Origin: Chryseobacterium hagamense
GTDB lineage: Bacteria > Bacteroidota > Bacteroidia > Flavobacteriales > Weeksellaceae
Direction of reading: 5' to 3'
Assembly (NCBI RefSeq): GCF_007991455.1
Contig: NZ_BJYJ01000010.1
Coordinates: forward strand, 109,326-173,325
DNA: 64,000 nt
This document shows, piece after piece, positions 60,984-64,000 of this stretch. Each line of letters begins with the position of its first letter. Positions within the stretch are counted from its first letter, which is position 1. The notes under the pieces are model-generated. The model searched no databases, had not been told where the DNA came from, and saw only the letters and a program-made list of their open reading frames with translations. The translations under genes were made by a program, and so were the position numbers.

Positions 60984-61103
60984 TTTAAGAATAACCGATA
61001 TTTACAGAATAGTATTGGGAAAATACCCGGAAAAATGGTAATTTGGCCCTTTAAAACAGGCTCTTATTTCAGAAGCTCTGCTAAAAAATAAATCTGAACG
61101 ATT

Positions 61104-62270
61104 ATGAAGAAAAAACATTTCCCTATACTTGCGGCCCTGCTTATTTCCGGATCTGCACCGGTGTTTAATTCCTGCAATAAAGACGATGAGGAAATCGCGA
61201 CCACCCCGGTGGTAGGAATTGCCCAGGATCCCAATAACTTTAAAGGAGAGGTCACCAGCGGACAGGTTGTTACCCTTGATCCTACGAGGGTCTATGTACT
61301 GAACGGTCCGGTACGGGTAAAAGACGGCGGAAAGCTCGTTATTCCTGCAGGAACCCGGATTGTGGCTACGGCAACTGCTTCCTCCTATGTCCTGGTAGAA
61401 CAGGGCGGGCAGATCTATGCGAACGGAACTCCGGCTTCACCGGTTTCCTTTACTTCATCAGCAGCCACTCCCGGCACCTGGGGCGGCGTGATCCTCTGCG
61501 GAAAAGCGCCCATCAACACCGGGACTACCGGCACTTCTGAAGTTGGAACGGCAACTTACGGCGGAACTTCCGCAACAGACACTTCAGGATCTTTGACGTA
61601 TGTGCGGATTGAAAATGCCGGCGCTGATTTTTCAACCAACGTAAAGTTCAACGGGCTTTCCCTGTTTGGAGTGGGCAGCGGGACGAAGGTAGAAAATATC
61701 GCATTGGTCAATAGTGCTGAGGACGGCATCCAGCTGTACGGCGGAACAGTCAATGTATCCAATATTGCGGCCTTAGGCAATGCGGATGACTCTTTCGTCT
61801 GGACCGACGGATGGATCGGGACGGCTAGTACGGTCTTTACCCAGCGAAGAACCAACGGCACAGGAAACACCGGCATCAAAGGAATGAATAACGCTTCCAA
61901 TCCGGCGGCTACTCCAATTTCCAGCCCTACGATTAAAAACATCACCCTGCTTGGCGGAACCACAGGCGAATCCAACGCCATCAGCCTATCTTCAGGAACC
62001 TACGCCAATTTCGACAACGTAGTGGTTTCCAACTGGGCCAAAGGGTTCAACCTCGCCGGAGATGCCACCGTCACTTACCTGAACGGACAAAGTAAAATTA
62101 CCAATGTGTTTTTCGACACCAACGTGACGAGCAAAATCACGGCGACCTCAACCGCAGGAGCCACTGTCACCCTCCTCAGCAATACCTATACCGAAAAATC
62201 CGACGCTACCGGTGCCGGAAATAAGATGGCCAATCCGGCATGGGCGATTGGATGGTCCGGGTTGCAGTAA
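61104..62270 (+). CDS. Second beta-helix lipoprotein
   Basis: A 388-residue lipoprotein related to the 59123-60547 protein. The N-terminus MKKKHFPILAALLISGSAPVFNSC has a lipobox (N-S-C, Cys24) followed by NKDDEE. Shared features are the long beta-helix with VRVKDGGKLVIPAGTRIVATA, GGQIYANGTPASPVSFTSS, WGGVILCGKAPI and ENIALVNSAEDGIQLYGGTV. It is separated from the first operon by a terminator and 492 bases of repeats, so it has its own transcription. It may be a second surface partner of the same receptor or another one. Confidence 0.8.
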   Translation: MKKKHFPILAALLISGSAPVFNSCNKDDEEIATTPVVGIAQDPNNFKGEVTSGQVVTLDPTRVYVLNGPVRVKDGGKLVIPAGTRIVATATASSYVLVEQGGQIYANGTPASPVSFTSSAATPGTWGGVILCGKAPINTGTTGTSEVGTATYGGTSATDTSGSLTYVRIENAGADFSTNVKFNGLSLFGVGSGTKVENIALVNSAEDGIQLYGGTVNVSNIAALGNADDSFVWTDGWIGTASTVFTQRRTNGTGNTGIKGMNNASNPAATPISSPTIKNITLLGGTTGESNAISLSSGTYANFDNVVVSNWAKGFNLAGDATVTYLNGQSKITNVFFDTNVTSKITATSTAGATVTLLSNTYTEKSDATGAGNKMANPAWAIGWSGLQ

Positions 62271-62289
62271 ATATATGCTGATTACAAAT

Positions 62290-62320
62290 AAAATCCCATC
62301 GCAAATTGCGATGGGATTTT
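62290..62320 (+). terminator. Intrinsic terminator of the second beta-helix gene
   Basis: AAAATCCCATCGCAA (62290-62304) pairs with TTGCGATGGGATTTT (62306-62320), then ATTTTC. Confidence 0.9.
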
Positions 62321-62492
62321 ATTTTCAAAAGAATGATGTAGCATTTACTTTAGATGAGAATGAAAGTTTCTTATAATCACCCCCTGATAATATACATCAA
62401 CAGTCCCAAAATTTGAATGCTATCATAAATATTGAACCCGTCAGAATATCCTTTTTTCTTCTTTACCAGAATTTTAAGTCTTACGGAAATAA

Positions 62493-62521
62493 AAAAACAG
62501 GATCAAAATAAACCTGTTTTT
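62493..62521 (-). terminator. Intrinsic terminator of the RHS-associated gene
   Basis: AAAAACAGG (62493-62501) pairs with CCTGTTTTT (62513-62521); T run on the minus strand, 8 bases after the stop at 62529. Confidence 0.8.
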
Positions 62522-62528
62522 AAGCTGA

Positions 62529-63005
62529 TTAATCAAATTTCATAGAATTTGGAGTTTCTATTACAATATAATAGTCTTTATCACTTTTAATTAATTTTGA
62601 ATATTTTTTCTTAGAAATTTTATTGTATCTATTAAAAATATTTACTATTAAATATTCGCTGTTTAAATAAACTTTTGGTATTGTTATGGCATATTTAAAA
62701 TCCTTTACTAAATCTTTATTAACAGTAGATATTATTGTAAATGATATCTTAAAATCCTTAGTGTTGCTAGATAATAACCTGTCAAAATCTTTAGAATCAA
62801 GAATCAACTCTCCAGGAATATATTTACCTGTAATTGATTCATCTAGTGAACTATTAAAAGGTGTAATTTTAAAATCATAAATACTTTTAGAAATTTCTCG
62901 GTCATTTACAATAATTAAGTTTAATTTCCTGTTTTGTGAAAAAAAATAATTTGCAAATAGCAGAAATGATAATAAAATAATTTGTTTTGAAAATTTATCT
63001 TGCAT
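62529..63005 (-). CDS. Hypothetical exported protein, putative partner of the RHS-tip toxin
   Basis: A 158-residue protein starting with a signal-like segment ([24 protein letters not shown]) and then a polar, Lys/Ile/Asn-rich beta-type domain ([45 protein letters not shown]). Its start overlaps the end of the RHS-tip gene by 11 bases, so the two are translationally coupled, the classic position of an immunity gene. If it is exported it would protect or act outside the cytoplasm, unusual for immunity to a cytosolic toxin. Base composition is clearly more AT-rich than the neighbouring genes to the left, as is common for such cassettes. No family recognised. Confidence 0.65.
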   Translation of the reverse strand: MQDKFSKQIILLSFLLFANYFFSQNRKLNLIIVNDREISKSIYDFKITPFNSSLDESITGKYIPGELILDSKDFDRLLSSNTKDFKISFTIISTVNKDLVKDFKYAITIPKVYLNSEYLIVNIFNRYNKISKKKYSKLIKSDKDYYIVIETPNSMKFD

Positions 63006-63840
63006 TTCTGTTTAGTATATTATTTATTACTCTTGTTGTTAAAGTCATTGCAGGCTTGGAAATATTATTTCCCCTATAAACAGCCGCTCCAATAGGCCTA
63101 CTATCAGCAAAAGATCCATCCGAATTTCTTGTAATATTAGAATTGTTTCCAACTGCTAATCTTCCAATAATTATATTAGTTCCCTTTCCTGCAAATGTTA
63201 TATCATCTATTCCTGGTGTCGGTGTCAAGGCATTAAAAGGATAAAGTGTATCATTACTAACAAACATTCCAGCTGGATGAAGATGTATAGTCGTATGAGT
63301 TGTTTTATTAGTTGGTATTGAAGCTGGCACAGTTGCGACATCATTTGACACTGTAGGCAAGGGGCCTGTTTTACCTCTTACTATCACGTCATTTTCACCA
63401 ATTGATGACGATTCTTCTCGAAATCCACCATTTGCAACACCTCTTGCCAAGACATTTAGAGATTCTTGCAAAGCTACATCGCTTGGGACTATCATATTTG
63501 TATTGAATTCACTTAATTGGTCTGTAGTAACATGACTACTATTTCTTTCAGCAGTTCTAATAGCGTTTATATCTTGTCGATTTGCAATCATTATAACTCC
63601 TTTTATATCCGTTCCGTCTGTTCCAATTTTATTTCCACTATCATTAACATAATCGATTGGAGGCATACTATTTTGCAAAGCGCTAAAGGCATTTCGCGCC
63701 TGTTCTTCATACAGTATACCTTCTCTACCATCAGGATCAATAAACATAATCGGATTATTAAAAGCATAGTTGTAAGGGCTATGACGAGTCATTTTCTCCG
63801 CCAGCGGATCAATTACTCCCCAACGTCCGATATCACTCAT
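62995..63840 (-). CDS. Orphan RHS core tip fused to a JAB-like putative toxin
   Basis: A 281-residue protein. Residues 1-39 are the tip of an RHS repeat-associated core ([16 protein letters not shown] then [17 protein letters not shown]), the conserved junction before polymorphic toxin domains. The remaining 242 residues are variable sequence; the last 110 carry IHLHP (H186, H188) and PGIDDI (D212, D213), with Glu142/143 upstream, the spacing of a JAMM/JAB metallopeptidase centre, and then [10 protein letters not shown] and GAAVY, reminiscent of JAB-like toxin 1 domains. In frame, a stop (63859-63861) lies seven codons before the ATG, so the large RHS protein is missing: this is a displaced toxin module. 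AT-rich. Confidence 0.7.
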   Translation of the reverse strand: MSDIGRWGVIDPLAEKMTRHSPYNYAFNNPIMFIDPDGREGILYEEQARNAFSALQNSMPPIDYVNDSGNKIGTDGTDIKGVIMIANRQDINAIRTAERNSSHVTTDQLSEFNTNMIVPSDVALQESLNVLARGVANGGFREESSSIGENDVIVRGKTGPLPTVSNDVATVPASIPTNKTTHTTIHLHPAGMFVSNDTLYPFNALTPTPGIDDITFAGKGTNIIIGRLAVGNNSNITRNSDGSFADSRPIGAAVYRGNNISKPAMTLTTRVINNILNRNAR

Positions 63841-63867
63841 GTACGTCCTGGTGTAATCTCACCTTTC

Positions 63868-64000
63868 TTAGGTACATTCAAAAGTAAAGTTTTTGATTAA
63901 TAATTTCTTGTTGTCGCTGTTAAAATTTTGTTGGAATGTGGGAAACTCGTTGGCCTTAGCTTGGGCAAGTTTTCCATATTTCAATAAAAAGTCTCTGGGC
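63868..64000 (-). CDS. 3' end of a gene running off the window
   Basis: A reading frame open from the window edge down to TAA (63868-63870), covering 43 residues: begins PRDFLLKYGKLAQAKANEF and ends NKKLLIKNFTFECT. It stops 27 bases before the start of the RHS-tip gene. I do not recognise it; position and AT-rich composition suggest an immunity or partner gene of the preceding RHS module, which is inference. Confidence 0.4.
   Translation of the reverse strand, partial: PRDFLLKYGKLAQAKANEFPTFQQNFNSDNKKLLIKNFTFECT

Overview
The window looks like a chromosomal segment of a Chryseobacterium-like member of the Weeksellaceae/Flavobacteriaceae (Bacteroidota). Supporting signs are Bacteroidota promoters (TTG, about 20 bases, then TAnnTTTG; near-perfect at 1687-1717, 18691-18721, 25390-25420 and 25582-25612), the absence of clear Shine-Dalgarno sites, TonB-dependent receptors, many SPII lipoproteins, families typical of the phylum (YfhO, DUF1343/NamZ, DUF6263, DUF779, an OlsF-like acyltransferase) and many degenerate intergenic repeats. 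Assignments come from reading the sequence and from knowledge of protein families; no database search was run.

Left part (1-25400): an SSAT-like acetyltransferase and a MoxR ATPase; a DinB / unknown / rlmB operon followed by a DUF6263 lipoprotein, a small membrane protein, the giant YfhO membrane protein and a glycosyltransferase; a YpdA-type reductase and an S41 peptidase; a siderophore-type TonB receptor; an MFS transporter; glnS; an unannotated 55-residue double-glycine-leader, cysteine-rich bacteriocin-like peptide (19543-19710); menC-fbp; and lysC with a bifunctional OlsF-like acyltransferase.

Middle part (25400-42000): two identical tRNA-Phe genes, each with its own promoter and terminator; a thioredoxin-fold/DUF3575/small membrane operon; a head-to-head NamZ muramidase and FtsX-type permease whose starts nearly touch; a cystathionine-beta-synthase-like enzyme; the CbpA/CbpM co-chaperone pair; a dicarboxylate symporter; a GIY-YIG nuclease bracketed by members of one repeat family; and an aldehyde dehydrogenase / DUF779 / AraC / esterase locus with a GC-rich structured element inside it. 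A mevalonate-pathway HMG-CoA synthase follows.

Right part (42000-64000): an M1 aminopeptidase, small protein and serine hydrolase operon, a paralogue of the small protein, thyA, a prolyl oligopeptidase, a Gre-like factor, a lipoprotein alpha-amylase and a pRiA4b ORF-3-like acidic protein. A PhoB/PhoR-like two-component system stands divergent from a TonB receptor and two beta-helix lipoproteins, which suggests a regulated uptake locus. The window ends in a polymorphic-toxin module: an orphan RHS core tip fused to a JAB-like putative toxin, overlapped by a putative partner gene, and the end of another gene running off the edge.

The best candidates for something under-described are the bacteriocin-like peptide, the orphan RHS toxin cassette, the GIY-YIG gene with its repeat family, and the GC-rich structured element at 36482-36602.
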